Positions 31,281 through 39,076 of a stretch of 64,000 nucleotides of DNA are shown in pieces. The position numbers and the translations under genes are program-made. How positions within the stretch are numbered: the first letter of the stretch is position 1; every line of letters begins with the position of its first letter. The stretch comes from Mycobacteriales bacterium (lineage in GTDB: Bacteria > Actinomycetota > Actinomycetes > Mycobacteriales > SCTD01), in NCBI GenBank assembly GCA_030697205.1, contig JAUYQP010000013.1, forward strand, positions 186,001 to 250,000, read 5' to 3'. The notes under the pieces were generated by a model that had not been told where the DNA came from, ran no database searches, and saw nothing but the letters and a program-made list of their open reading frames with translations.

Positions 31281-32026
31281 GTGCGCAGGTAGAGCAGCTG
31301 CGCCTCGACCGACATGCGGGCCGCGGGCCAGAGCACCCGGTCGACGTCGGCGTAGACGACCTCGACGACCTCGTCGGGGGTGGTCGCCCCCGCCTCGACC
31401 GCCGCCCGCACCTGCTCGAGCCGACCCTCCCGGTGGGCGAGGTAGTGGTCGGCGGCAGCGCCCGCCGACGCGAGCTCCGGCCCGTGACCCGGCAGCACCA
31501 TCAGCTCGCCGAGCTCGCGCAGCCGGCGCAGGGAGTCGAGGTAGTCGGCGAGGACCCCGTCGGGGTGCGCCACGACGGTAGTGCCGCGACCGAGCACCGT
31601 GTCGCCGGTCAGCACGGCGTCGGGCAGCACGAACGACAGCGAGTCGGCGCTGTGGCCGGGGGTCGCAAGGACCCGCACCTCGAGGCCGCCCCCGGTCACG
31701 ACGTCACCCTCCCCAAGCCCCAACTCACCGAGGCGGTGGGCCGGGTCGAGCGCCCGCACCCGCGCGCCGGTCAGCTCCGCGAAGCGAGGCGCGCCCTCGC
31801 TGTGGTCGTAGTGACCGTGGGTCAGCAGCACCTCGTCGACGCGACCGGCGGCCGCGACCACGGCCTGCAGGTGCGCCTCGTCGAGCGGCCCCGGGTCGAC
31901 GACCACGCAGCCCTCGGCACCCGGCGCGCGCAGCACCCAGGTGTTGGTGCCCTCCAGCGTCATCGGGCCCGGGTTGTCGCAGCGCACGACCCCCGCCGTC
32001 CCGGTGACCTGCCGGAGCGCGCCCAT
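31277..32026 (-). CDS. MBL-fold metallohydrolase (Rv3677c family)
   Basis: This 249-residue protein has the metallo-beta-lactamase signature LTHGHYDHSEG, ending the first metal-binding loop, plus VVVDPGPLDEAHL, LATPGHSADSLSF, LTGDTVLG and PGHGPEL. It resembles glyoxalase II or LACTB2-like nucleases with a C-terminal helical domain. Its natural substrate is unknown. The start overlaps the NUDIX stop by one base (TGATG). Position and strand match Rv3677c. Confidence 0.9.
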   Translation of the reverse strand: MGALRQVTGTAGVVRCDNPGPMTLEGTNTWVLRAPGAEGCVVVDPGPLDEAHLQAVVAAAGRVDEVLLTHGHYDHSEGAPRFAELTGARVRALDPAHRLGELGLGEGDVVTGGGLEVRVLATPGHSADSLSFVLPDAVLTGDTVLGRGTTVVAHPDGVLADYLDSLRRLRELGELMVLPGHGPELASAGAAADHYLAHREGRLEQVRAAVEAGATTPDEVVEVVYADVDRVLWPAARMSVEAQLLYLRT

Positions 32027-32838
32027 CAGACGGAGTAGCCCTCGTCGCCCGGCAGCAGGAAGCGGATGCTGCCGTCGTCCTCGACGAGGATCCTCGGGAG
32101 CACGGGTCGCACCGCGCGCTCGCTCGCGAGGACGGCGCCGACATCGTCGTACGACGCAAGGTCCGTGAGCGCCGCGACCGTCGGCGGCATCAGGTGGAAA
32201 CCGCCTTCGAGGGCCGTGCGCGGCGCGACCCAGACCCGCTCGTCGGCCTCGCCGCCGACGTCGCGGCAGACCTGGCCGGCCGGCATCTCGGCGAGGAAGA
32301 AGCGGGTGTCGAAGCGCTTGCTCTCGACCTCAGGGGTGATCCAGTGGGCAAGCGGGCGCAGCAGGTCGGCGCGCAGCACGAGACCGCGGCGGGCGAGCAG
32401 CTCCGACAGCGACTGCTCGCGGGCCTCGAGGGAGCGGCGCTCCTCCTCCCACTCGTCGGTGGAGACGTCGGCGAGCAGCTCGGTCTCGGACGGGCCGGCG
32501 AGCAGGACCCCAGACTCCTCGAAGGTCTCGCGGACCGCGGCGCACACCAGGGCGCGCCCGAGCGACTCGTCGGCACCGAAGACCTCGCCCCACCAGGCCG
32601 CGGGCGGTCCGGCCCAGGCGAGGTCGGCGCCCGCGTCGGCGGCGTCGACCGACCCGCCGGGGAAGACGTGCATGCCGCCGGCGAAGGCCATCCCCTTGAC
32701 CCTGCGCAGCAGGTAGACCTCGAGCGGCCGGCGCACCAGCACGACGGTGGAGGCGTGTCGCGGCTCGGGCGGCACGTGCTCCCCACCCGCGAGCGCGCGG
32801 GCCCGGGCGACGAGGCTCTCGGGCAGGCCGGCGGTCAC
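32026..32838 (-). CDS. NUDIX hydrolase, NUDT19-like
   Basis: This 270-residue protein has the Nudix layout MHVFPGGSVDAADAG, then an insertion, then AAVRETFEESGVLL. The split Nudix box and the large C-terminal part (RPLAHWITPEVESKRFDTRFFLAEMP) resemble the NUDT19/RP2-type subgroup, some of which hydrolyse CoA derivatives. The catalytic REXXEE core is RETFEE. It lies between RidA and the MBL gene, separated from RidA by 10 nt, in the same operon. The substrate is not known. Confidence 0.9.
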   Translation of the reverse strand: MTAGLPESLVARARALAGGEHVPPEPRHASTVVLVRRPLEVYLLRRVKGMAFAGGMHVFPGGSVDAADAGADLAWAGPPAAWWGEVFGADESLGRALVCAAVRETFEESGVLLAGPSETELLADVSTDEWEEERRSLEAREQSLSELLARRGLVLRADLLRPLAHWITPEVESKRFDTRFFLAEMPAGQVCRDVGGEADERVWVAPRTALEGGFHLMPPTVAALTDLASYDDVGAVLASERAVRPVLPRILVEDDGSIRFLLPGDEGYSV

Positions 32839-32848
32839 TGGGGCGCGC

Positions 32849-33304
32849 TCACGAGACCTCGACGACGACCTCGACCTCGACGGGCGCGTCGAGGGGCAGG
32901 GCGGCGACGCCGACCGCGGAGCGGGCGTGGACGCCCGCGTCGCCGAGGACCGCGCCGAGCAGCTCTGAGGCGCCGTTGACGACGCCGGGCTGGCCGGTGA
33001 AGTCGGGCGTGGAGGCCACGAAGCCGACGACCTTCACGACCCGGACGACCGACTCGAGGCCGACCAGGGCGTCGACGGCCGCGAGCGCGTTGAGCGCGCA
33101 GGTCGCGGCGAGCTCCTTGGCCTGCTCCGGGCTGACCCCGGCCCCGACCTTGCCGGTGACGGCGAGGGCGCCGTCGACCAGCGGCAGCTGACCGGAGGTG
33201 AAGACGAGCGAGCCTGTCCGCACCGCGGGGACGTAGGTGGCGATCGGCGGCACGACGGCGGGCAGCGTCAGGCCGAGCTCGGCGAGCCGGTCGCGGGCGC
33301 TCAC
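32849..33304 (-). CDS. RidA-family protein
   Basis: This 151-residue member of the RidA/YjgF/Rv3678c family shows PAVRTGSLVFTSGQLPLVDG, a central EQAKELAATCALNALAAVDALVG helix and a C-terminal HARSAVGVAALPLDAPVEVE. The Arg in the last stretch corresponds to the substrate-binding Arg of active RidA enzymes. They hydrolyse reactive enamine or imine intermediates such as 2-aminoacrylate. The GTG start overlaps the DUF4177 stop (GTGA). Confidence 0.92.
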   Translation of the reverse strand: MSARDRLAELGLTLPAVVPPIATYVPAVRTGSLVFTSGQLPLVDGALAVTGKVGAGVSPEQAKELAATCALNALAAVDALVGLESVVRVVKVVGFVASTPDFTGQPGVVNGASELLGAVLGDAGVHARSAVGVAALPLDAPVEVEVVVEVS

Positions 33305-33459
33305 GCCTTCGGGCGCTTCAGGTAGGCCACCAGCTGGTCGCCACCACCGGGGCCCGGGACGACCTGGACGAGCTCCCAGCCGTCCTGGCCCCAGGTGTCG
33401 AGGATCTGCTTGGTGGCGTGCACGAGCAGCGGGACGGTGGCGTACTCCCAGGCGGTCAT
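33301..33459 (-). CDS. DUF4177 small protein (Rv3678A family)
   Basis: This 52-residue protein, MTAWEYATVPLLVHATKQIL and onward, ends in VAYLKRPKA and contains DTWGQDGWELVQVVPG, a typical DUF4177 strand pattern. It is the first gene of the operon with RidA, NUDIX, MBL and the cyclase. The ATG is set by TAGGGT 7 nt upstream. Rv3678A occupies the same place in M. tuberculosis. Function unknown. It is easily missed because of its length. Confidence 0.85.
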   Translation of the reverse strand: MTAWEYATVPLLVHATKQILDTWGQDGWELVQVVPGPGGGDQLVAYLKRPKA

Positions 33460-33466
33460 GGCGCCG

Positions 33467-33472
33467 ACCCTA
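33467..33472 (-). promoter_or_regulatory. -10 box of the DUF4177-RidA-NUDIX-MBL-cyclase operon (leaderless)
   Basis: The minus strand reads TAGGGT, then 7 nt, then the ATG at 33459. Confidence 0.65.
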
Positions 33473-33493
33473 TCCAGCGGTCTCGCAGGGACC

Positions 33494-33766
33494 TCAGGCG
33501 GACTGCTCCATCTCGGCGGCGCGCTGCCGCAGCAGCCGCCGCCGCTCGAACTCGTTCATCCCGCCCCAGATGCCGTGCGGCTCCTCGACAGCGAGGGCGT
33601 AGTCGAGGCACTCGACCCGCACCGGGCAGAGCTGGCACAGGGCACGGGCCGCCCCCTCGCGCGCGTCCTTCTCGTCCTTGCGCTCGAAGTGCGCGGGGGC
33701 GAAGAAGTGCACGGCGTTGTCACGTCGGCACTGGGCCGAGGCCCGCCAGAAGGGTTCGGACAGCAC
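33494..33766 (-). CDS. WhiB-family iron-sulfur regulator (first of two)
   Basis: This 90-residue protein has the four cluster cysteines at C13, C44, C47 and C53 (ALCQLCPVRVECLDYAL), the beta-turn GIWGG at 66-70 and a basic tail FERRRLLRQR. It should bind a 4Fe-4S cluster and act with the primary sigma factor. The GTG at 33766 is preferred because GAGGTGG stands 5 nt upstream; the longer frame has no site. The mycobacterial segment has only whiB4 here, so this copy is extra. The subclass is not clear, perhaps WhiB1- or WhiB2-like from its size. Confidence 0.92.
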   Translation of the reverse strand: MLSEPFWRASAQCRRDNAVHFFAPAHFERKDEKDAREGAARALCQLCPVRVECLDYALAVEEPHGIWGGMNEFERRRLLRQRAAEMEQSA

Positions 33767-33867
33767 TGTTCCACCTCGTTTCGCGCAGGGTGTGGCCCGC
33801 GTCACGAGCCTGTTCTACACGTGCGACAGGAACTCCTGCCGCAGCATCTGACCAGCGCGAATGCCAG

Positions 33868-34638
33868 TTAGGTCCCGTTGGTGTGCTTCTCGAAGAAGCG
33901 CAGGATCTCGACCGGGAACGGCATCACCAGGGTGCTGTTCTTCTCGGCCGCGACCTCGACCACCGTCTGCAGCAGGCGCAGCTGCAGCCCGCTCGGCTCG
34001 TTGGCCAGCACCCGGCCCGCCTCCGCGAGCTTCTGCGAGGCCTGGAGCTCGCCCTCAGCCGCGATGACCCGGGCGCGACGCTCCCGCTCCGCCTCTGCCT
34101 GCCGCGACATCGAGCGCTTCATCCCCTCCGGCAGCGCGACGTCCTTGAGCTCCACCCGCTCGATCTTGACCCCCCACGGGCCCTCGGTCGGCTCGTCGAT
34201 GACGGTCCGCAGGTCGGCGTTGATGCGGTCGCGGTCCGCGAGCAGCTCGTCGAGCTCGGCCTTGCCCGACACCGACCGCAGCGACGTCTGGGCGACCTGC
34301 GACACCGCGAACAGGTAGTTCTGCACGTTGACGACGGCCTTCACGGGCTCGATGACCCGGAAGTAGACGACCGCGTCCACGTGGACGCTGACGTTGTCGC
34401 GGGTGATGCACTCCTGGGCAGGCACGCCCATCGTGACGATCTGCATGTTGACCTTCACCATGCGGTCGATCACGGGGATGAGCAGCCGCAGCCCGGGCTG
34501 GCGCACCTTCGCCTGCACCTTGCCGAGCCGGAACACCACGCCCTGCTCGTACTGCTGCACGATCCGGATGCCGGTCAGCAACCACAGCCCCGCCAGCACG
34601 AGCACCAGCAGCACGATGACCCCAGCGGCCTGACCCAT
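33868..34638 (-). CDS. SPFH/stomatin (slipin) family membrane protein
   Basis: The protein has 256 residues. An N-terminal membrane helix (GVIVLLVLVLAGLWLLTGI) is followed by the SPFH domain (RIVQQYEQGVVFRLGKV, RDNVSVHVDAVVYFRV, VAQTSLRSVSGKAELDELL, GVKIERVELKDVALPEGMKRSM) and a coiled-coil region AEAERERRARVIAAEGELQAS. It would oligomerise as a membrane scaffold. No NfeD partner is adjacent. It is divergent from the DUF4178 operon, sharing a 90-bp promoter region, which suggests a common membrane-stress role. Confidence 0.92.
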   Translation of the reverse strand: MGQAAGVIVLLVLVLAGLWLLTGIRIVQQYEQGVVFRLGKVQAKVRQPGLRLLIPVIDRMVKVNMQIVTMGVPAQECITRDNVSVHVDAVVYFRVIEPVKAVVNVQNYLFAVSQVAQTSLRSVSGKAELDELLADRDRINADLRTVIDEPTEGPWGVKIERVELKDVALPEGMKRSMSRQAEAERERRARVIAAEGELQASQKLAEAGRVLANEPSGLQLRLLQTVVEVAAEKNSTLVMPFPVEILRFFEKHTNGT

Positions 34639-34714
34639 GACCCACCCCCTCGTCGCAGGCGCCCCGGACGGCGCCCGTCCGCAGTCTGCACCGCGGACCT
34701 GCCCTCCGAGGGCA

Positions 34715-34720
34715 TACGGT
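34715..34720 (+). promoter_or_regulatory. -10 box of the DUF4178 operon (leaderless)
   Basis: TACGGT, 7 nt, then the GTG at 34728. Confidence 0.65.
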
Positions 34721-34727
34721 GCGGGGC

Positions 34728-35363
34728 GTGGAGTCGGTCGCGGTCTTCCTGCTCGTCGCCGTGCTGGTCGTCGCGCTCGCGCTGGCGGTCGTCGTGCTCG
34801 TGCTCGTGCTGCGACGCCGACGGCTGGAGCGCGGCCTGCGGGAGCGTGCGACCTCCGACGACCCGCTCGCCCGCGGACCGCAGCTGTCGGACCCCGAGCG
34901 CATCGCCACCGGCGACGTGATCACCCTGGACGGCCGCGACTGGGTCGTCCGCGGCACCCTCGCGATGGACGAGGACGGCTACCGCTGGAAGGAGCACCTG
35001 CTCGACTCGAGCGGTGTCGACGGGGAGCTGCGCTGCTGGCTGTCGGTCGAGCGCGCCGAGGGCGGGCTCGAGGTCGCGGTCTGGCTGCGCGTCCCCGGCG
35101 CCGCGCTCACCCCCGAGCCGACGCTCGTGCACGACGGGGCGACCTGGTCGCGCGACGAGCAGGGCACCGCGCGCTTCACCGCGACGGGATCCACGGGCAC
35201 GGGGACCGACGGCACGATGCAGTACGCCGACTACGTCATGTCGACTGGTGGGCACACGGGCGCGCTCCTGGCGCTCGAGCGCTTCTCGACCAGCGGCTCG
35301 TGGGAGACGAGCACCGGCCGACCGGTCGACCCCGACGCGATGACGATCCTGCACACCCGCTGA
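34728..35363 (+). CDS. DUF4178 membrane-anchored protein
   Basis: This 211-residue protein has one N-terminal helix (VAVFLLVAVLVVALALAVVVLVLVL), a basic patch, and a DUF4178 beta-rich domain (ERIATGDVITLDGRDWVVRGTLAMDEDGYRWKEHLL, then YADYVMSTGG and LALERFSTSGSWETSTGRPV). DUF4178 is of unknown function, but is repeatedly found with DUF350, DUF4247 and a membrane-bound spermidine synthase, as here. It is the first gene of a six-gene coupled operon. Confidence 0.88.
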   Translation: MESVAVFLLVAVLVVALALAVVVLVLVLRRRRLERGLRERATSDDPLARGPQLSDPERIATGDVITLDGRDWVVRGTLAMDEDGYRWKEHLLDSSGVDGELRCWLSVERAEGGLEVAVWLRVPGAALTPEPTLVHDGATWSRDEQGTARFTATGSTGTGTDGTMQYADYVMSTGGHTGALLALERFSTSGSWETSTGRPVDPDAMTILHTR

Positions 35364-35364
35364 C

Positions 35365-35877
35365 GTGCTCGCCGCCCTCGCCGTCCCCTACGTCGACACC
35401 CGCGCGGCCGGGCTGTCGTGGTGGCTCGGCGACGCCCCGAGCCCGCTGGCCTCGCTCTCGCTACCGGGGCCGCTCGGTGGCATCGAGCTGCGCCTGCTCG
35501 GCGCGAGCCACCAGGTCGTCGCCCGCGCGGGTGACGCGACCGCCCCCGAGGTCGTCGCCTGCCGTCCGGGGCCGGTGACCCCGCTGCCCGGCACCACGCG
35601 GCTGCTCGTGGACGGCGCCGACTACCGCTTCGCCAGCACCACCACGTCGTACGACGAAACAGGCACCGCCCGCGTCGCGGCCGCCCTGCGCCGGCGGCAC
35701 GGCGGTGACGACCGGTCCCTGGTCGGGGCGTTCCCCGGCTCCGCCGACGCCCTCACCGTGCTCACCGCCCGGCCGCTCGCGAGCGGCTGGGCCTGGCGGA
35801 CCTGGCACGTCTACCCCGGCAGCGGCGAGGTCGTGCGCACCACCGGCTCCCTGCGACTCGCGGCCCGGCCGTCGTGA
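35365..35877 (+). CDS. DUF2617-like protein
   Basis: This 170-residue soluble protein starts one nucleotide after the DUF4178 stop. Strands such as GGIELRLLGASHQVVARAG and SWAWRTWHVYP-like text near the end (SGWAWRTWHVYPGSGEVVRT) agree with DUF2617, which occurs in this operon in other actinobacteria. Its role is unknown. A central stretch TTTSYDETGTARVAAALRRRHGG and the C-terminal beta strands suggest a compact binding domain, but nothing catalytic is visible. Confidence 0.8.
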   Translation: MLAALAVPYVDTRAAGLSWWLGDAPSPLASLSLPGPLGGIELRLLGASHQVVARAGDATAPEVVACRPGPVTPLPGTTRLLVDGADYRFASTTTSYDETGTARVAAALRRRHGGDDRSLVGAFPGSADALTVLTARPLASGWAWRTWHVYPGSGEVVRTTGSLRLAARPS

Positions 35878-36296
35878 ACCGCAAGCTGCTCGCCCTCGCC
35901 CTCGGCCTCGCCCTCGTCGCCGTGCTCGGCATCGTCAGCCTGCTCAGCCGCGGCGGGCCCAAGGACTACGCGCTCGACCGCTACGAGCGGGTGTCGCAGG
36001 ACGGCGACTCCTACGTCCTGCGCTCGCCCCGGAGCGTCAGCGAGACGGCCGCGGAGATCCGCGGCGCGTGGAAGCCGGCGCAGGAACTCACCGACCCCGC
36101 GGGGGTGTTCCTGCGCTACTCCGACCTCGTCGTCGCGGTCACGCCCGACCCGGACCGCGACGGCTCGACGGTCTACCTCGACGACGAGCGCCGCGGCTAC
36201 GCGCACTGGTTCCCCTACGTCGGCGGCTTCTGGGGAAGTCCGGGCGTCGGCGGCGTCGGCGGGGTGCGCGGCGGCGGCCCGGGAGCGGGCAAGTGA
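35874..36296 (+). CDS. DUF4247 membrane or lipoprotein-like protein
   Basis: The protein has 140 residues with an N-terminal hydrophobic helix (LLALALGLALVAVLGIVSLL). The domain DYALDRYERVSQDGDSYVLRS, VFLRYSDLVVAVTPDPD and a Gly-rich tail are typical of DUF4247. It is exported or anchored; there is no lipobox cysteine. The tail contains GYAHWFPYVGGFWG. Start and stop overlap the neighbours (GTGA), so translation is coupled. The function is unknown. Confidence 0.85.
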   Translation: MNRKLLALALGLALVAVLGIVSLLSRGGPKDYALDRYERVSQDGDSYVLRSPRSVSETAAEIRGAWKPAQELTDPAGVFLRYSDLVVAVTPDPDRDGSTVYLDDERRGYAHWFPYVGGFWGSPGVGGVGGVRGGGPGAGK

Positions 36297-37039
36297 GGGC
36301 CCGCCTGCTCCTGACCACCGCGCTCCTGCTGCTGCTCGCTGCCGCTCCCTCTCACGCGGCCACCAACCCGGTCTTCGACGACGAGACCGCCGCCGACATC
36401 CAGGCAGCGCTCGACGAGGCGACGGCTGTGCAGGGCGTCTGCTACGGCGTGCGGCTCGAGGTCGACGACGGCGAGACCGGCACGTTCACCGGCAGCTTCG
36501 AGGTGCTCTCCGCGGCGACCGGCCCTGCCTGCCGAGGTTCGGTCGTGCTGCAGGCCAGCCTCACCTACACCTCGGAGTTCTCCGAGTTGGAGGACAGCGC
36601 CTTCTGGTCGGTGGTCTCCGACCTGCCCGGCGCACCGACCCCCACCGACCTGCGTCGGCTCGGGCTGTCGGCCGGGGCACTGCTCGACGACGGCAAGAGC
36701 GAGCAGACGCTGCTCAACGCGGTCCTGGCCCTGCCCGCGCTCACCGCCGAGAGGGTGCCCGGCGTCGTCCCGCTCGTCCTCGTCGAGGCCACGGCCGCAC
36801 CTCCCGCGCAGGCCGCCCCGACCGACACCCCCGGCAGCGACCGCGTCCGCACGCACCTCACGTCACTCGCACTGCTCGGACTGCTGCTCGTCGGCGCCGT
36901 CGTCGTCGCGCTCTACGCCGCCTTCGGTCGGCGCAACCTCGTCGACGACCGCTGGCTCGACCCCGACGTCCAAGCACGCCGCTGGCAGCAGCACTACCCC
37001 CCGAGCAACGTGCACCCCACAGACCCGGAGACCCCATGA
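36293..37039 (+). CDS. Secreted-domain type I membrane protein (unknown)
   Basis: The protein has 248 residues. It begins with a signal peptide (LLLTTALLLLLAAAPSHA, cleavage after AHA/SHA). The outside domain of about 170 residues has two cysteines (GVCYGVRL and GPACRGSV), then one membrane helix (LTSLALLGLLLVGAVVVALYAAF) and a short cytoplasmic tail rich in Trp, Gln and Pro. I do not recognise the family. Its conserved place between DUF4247 and DUF350 suggests it belongs to the same membrane complex. It is coupled on both sides. Confidence 0.75.
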   Translation: MRARLLLTTALLLLLAAAPSHAATNPVFDDETAADIQAALDEATAVQGVCYGVRLEVDDGETGTFTGSFEVLSAATGPACRGSVVLQASLTYTSEFSELEDSAFWSVVSDLPGAPTPTDLRRLGLSAGALLDDGKSEQTLLNAVLALPALTAERVPGVVPLVLVEATAAPPAQAAPTDTPGSDRVRTHLTSLALLGLLLVGAVVVALYAAFGRRNLVDDRWLDPDVQARRWQQHYPPSNVHPTDPETP

Positions 37040-37491
37040 CCCTCGCCACCGCACTCGCGACAGGGATCGCCGACGACCTGCTGTCGGGGGCGCTCGCCTC
37101 GCTGGCCTACGCCGGGGTCGGTGCGGCGGTGCTCGCGGTCGGCTACGCCGCCCTCGACGCCCTCACACCCGGCCGGCTGCGCCACCTCGTCTACGAGCAC
37201 CGCAACGCCAACGCGGCGGTCGTCGTCATCGCCAACCTGCTGGCCCTCGCGACCATCGTCACGACCGCGATCGCGACCTCCGACGACGAGCTCGGTCGCG
37301 GCCTCGCCGACGCTGCGGTCTACGGCGGCCTCGGCATCGTGCTCCTCGCGCTCTGCTTCAGGCTCGTCGACGCGCTCACGCCCGGTGACCTCGGCGCGCT
37401 CGTCACCGACGAGCGGCCGCACCCTGCCGCCTGGGTGACCGCCGTCGCCCAGCTCGCCCTGGGGGCGGTGCTCGCGGCGGCGATCTCGTGA
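37036..37491 (+). CDS. DUF350 membrane protein
   Basis: This 151-residue protein has four hydrophobic helices in two similar halves, each ending in ALTPG (AALDALTPGRLRHLV and LVDALTPGDLGALV). That internal repeat is the hallmark of DUF350 (YjfL-type) proteins, which occur with polyamine-modifying enzymes and PspA-like or SPFH proteins. No enzymatic activity is known. ATG overlaps the upstream stop; its own stop overlaps the start of the spermidine synthase-like gene. Confidence 0.9.
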   Translation: MTLATALATGIADDLLSGALASLAYAGVGAAVLAVGYAALDALTPGRLRHLVYEHRNANAAVVVIANLLALATIVTTAIATSDDELGRGLADAAVYGGLGIVLLALCFRLVDALTPGDLGALVTDERPHPAAWVTAVAQLALGAVLAAAIS

Positions 37492-39056
37492 CGCTCGTGG
37501 ACCGCCGTCCGCGCGCCGCGCGGGCCGTCCTGCTGCTCGCGGTCTTCCTCTGCGCCGCCTGCGGCCTGGTCTACGAGCTCGCGCTGCTCACCCTCGGCCA
37601 GTACCTCGTCGGTGGCAGCGTCTACCAGACCTCCGTCGTCCTCGGCGTCTTCGTCTGCGCGATGGGCATCGGCAGCCTCGCCGCCAAGCCGCTGCTGCCG
37701 AGGGCCGCGGCCGGCTTCGCCGCGGTGGAGCTGGCGCTCGCCCTCACCGGCGGGTTGTCGGTGCTGGGCCTCTACGCGGCGTACTCCTGGCTGGACCTCT
37801 ACACCCCCGCCCTGCTCGCCACGTCGGTCGTCGTCGGCGGGCTCATCGGCGCGGAGGTCCCGCTGCTCATGGCCCTGCTGCAGCGGATCCGCCGGCAGGA
37901 GGCCGGCGAAGCCGTCGCCGACCTCGTCGCGGTCGACTACGTCGGGGCACTCGCGGGTGGCCTGGCCTTCCCCTTCCTGCTGCTGCCCGTCTTCGGCCAG
38001 GTCCGTGGCGCGATCGTCGTCGCGGGCGTCAACCTGCTCGCCGCCGGAGTCGTGGTCTGGCTGCTGCGCGACGGCATCGGACGTCGGGCCCGCGGCTGGC
38101 TGACCGGCGCGACCACCGTCGTCGTGGCCGTCCTCGGCCTCGCGCTGCTCGGCGCGGGGCAGTTCCTCGTCGACGCCCGCCAGGCGCTCTACGACGACCC
38201 GGTGGTCGTCGCCACCCGCACCGCCTACCAGGAGGTCGTCGTCACGCAGGCGCTGCCCGGCCCGCTCGGGCAGGGCGGCCCGCGCGACGTGCGGCTCTTC
38301 CTCGACGGCGACCTGCAGTTCTCCAGCCTCGACGAGCACCGCTACCACGAGGCACTCGTGCACCCGGCCGTCGGGCCGCGCGCCCGCACCGCGCTCGTCC
38401 TCGGCGGCGGTGACGGGCTGGCCGCGCGCGAGCTGCTGCGCCACGACGGCCTGCAGCGCATCGTGGAGGTGGAGCTCGACCCGGACGTCCTGCGGCTGGC
38501 CCGCACCGACCCGCGGCTGCGCGCGGTCAACGAGGGCGCCCTCGACGACCCGCGGGTGCAGGTCGTCGTCGCCGACGCGATGTCGTGGCTGCGCACCGCG
38601 GTCGAGCGCTTCGACGTCGTCGTGGTCGACATGCCCGACCCCGACCAGCCAGCGACGGCCAAGCTCTACAGCCAGGAGTTCTACGCGCTCGCTGCCCGCG
38701 CGCTCGCCCCCGGCGGCCGGATGGCGGTGCAGGCCGGCTCGCCGTACTTCGCCCCCGACGCCTTCTGGTGCATCGCCCGCACCGTTGCGTCGGTGGGCCT
38801 GTCGGTCACGCCCTTCCACGTCGACGTGCCGAGCTTCGGGGACTGGGGCTTCGTGCTCGCCGCGCGCGAGGGGGCACCGGCACCGGCCGTCGACCCCGAC
38901 GTGGCGGGCGAGCTGCGCTTCCTCGACGCCTCCGTCCTCGCCGCCTCGACGGTCTTCCCCAAGGACCGCGCGGCGGACCGCTCCGACGTCGAGGTGTCGA
39001 CCCTGGACCGGCCGCGGATCCTCGAGTACGAGGCCCGCGGGTGGCGTGAGTACTGA
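37488..39056 (+). CDS. Membrane-bound spermidine synthase-like aminopropyltransferase
   Basis: The protein has 522 residues. Seven or so helices occupy about residues 10-220. A SpeE-type methyltransferase fold follows: VLGGGDGLAARELLRHDG (cofactor loop), VEVELDPDVLRLAR, VVVADAMSWLRT, and the catalytic DMPDPDQPATAKLYSQEFY, where the Asp-x-x-Asp-Pro matches the polyamine-binding aspartates. It could transfer an aminopropyl group from decarboxylated S-adenosylmethionine, perhaps to a membrane-associated amine. It is the last gene of the coupled operon with DUF4178, DUF2617, DUF4247 and DUF350. No decarboxylase gene is near. Confidence 0.9.
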   Translation: MTLVDRRPRAARAVLLLAVFLCAACGLVYELALLTLGQYLVGGSVYQTSVVLGVFVCAMGIGSLAAKPLLPRAAAGFAAVELALALTGGLSVLGLYAAYSWLDLYTPALLATSVVVGGLIGAEVPLLMALLQRIRRQEAGEAVADLVAVDYVGALAGGLAFPFLLLPVFGQVRGAIVVAGVNLLAAGVVVWLLRDGIGRRARGWLTGATTVVVAVLGLALLGAGQFLVDARQALYDDPVVVATRTAYQEVVVTQALPGPLGQGGPRDVRLFLDGDLQFSSLDEHRYHEALVHPAVGPRARTALVLGGGDGLAARELLRHDGLQRIVEVELDPDVLRLARTDPRLRAVNEGALDDPRVQVVVADAMSWLRTAVERFDVVVVDMPDPDQPATAKLYSQEFYALAARALAPGGRMAVQAGSPYFAPDAFWCIARTVASVGLSVTPFHVDVPSFGDWGFVLAAREGAPAPAVDPDVAGELRFLDASVLAASTVFPKDRAADRSDVEVSTLDRPRILEYEARGWREY

Positions 39057-39063
39057 CCGCGCC

Positions 39064-39069
39064 TAGTCT
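39064..39069 (+). promoter_or_regulatory. -10 box of the ArsA-like pair (leaderless)
   Basis: TAGTCT, 7 nt, then the ATG at 39077. Confidence 0.65.
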
Positions 39070-39076
39070 TGGGGCA

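Noticed and set aside
27720-31292. An open frame of 1190 codons antisense to the cyclase gene
   Set aside because: It mirrors the real gene, has biased low-quality composition (Gln, Arg, Gly, His runs) and no family motif.
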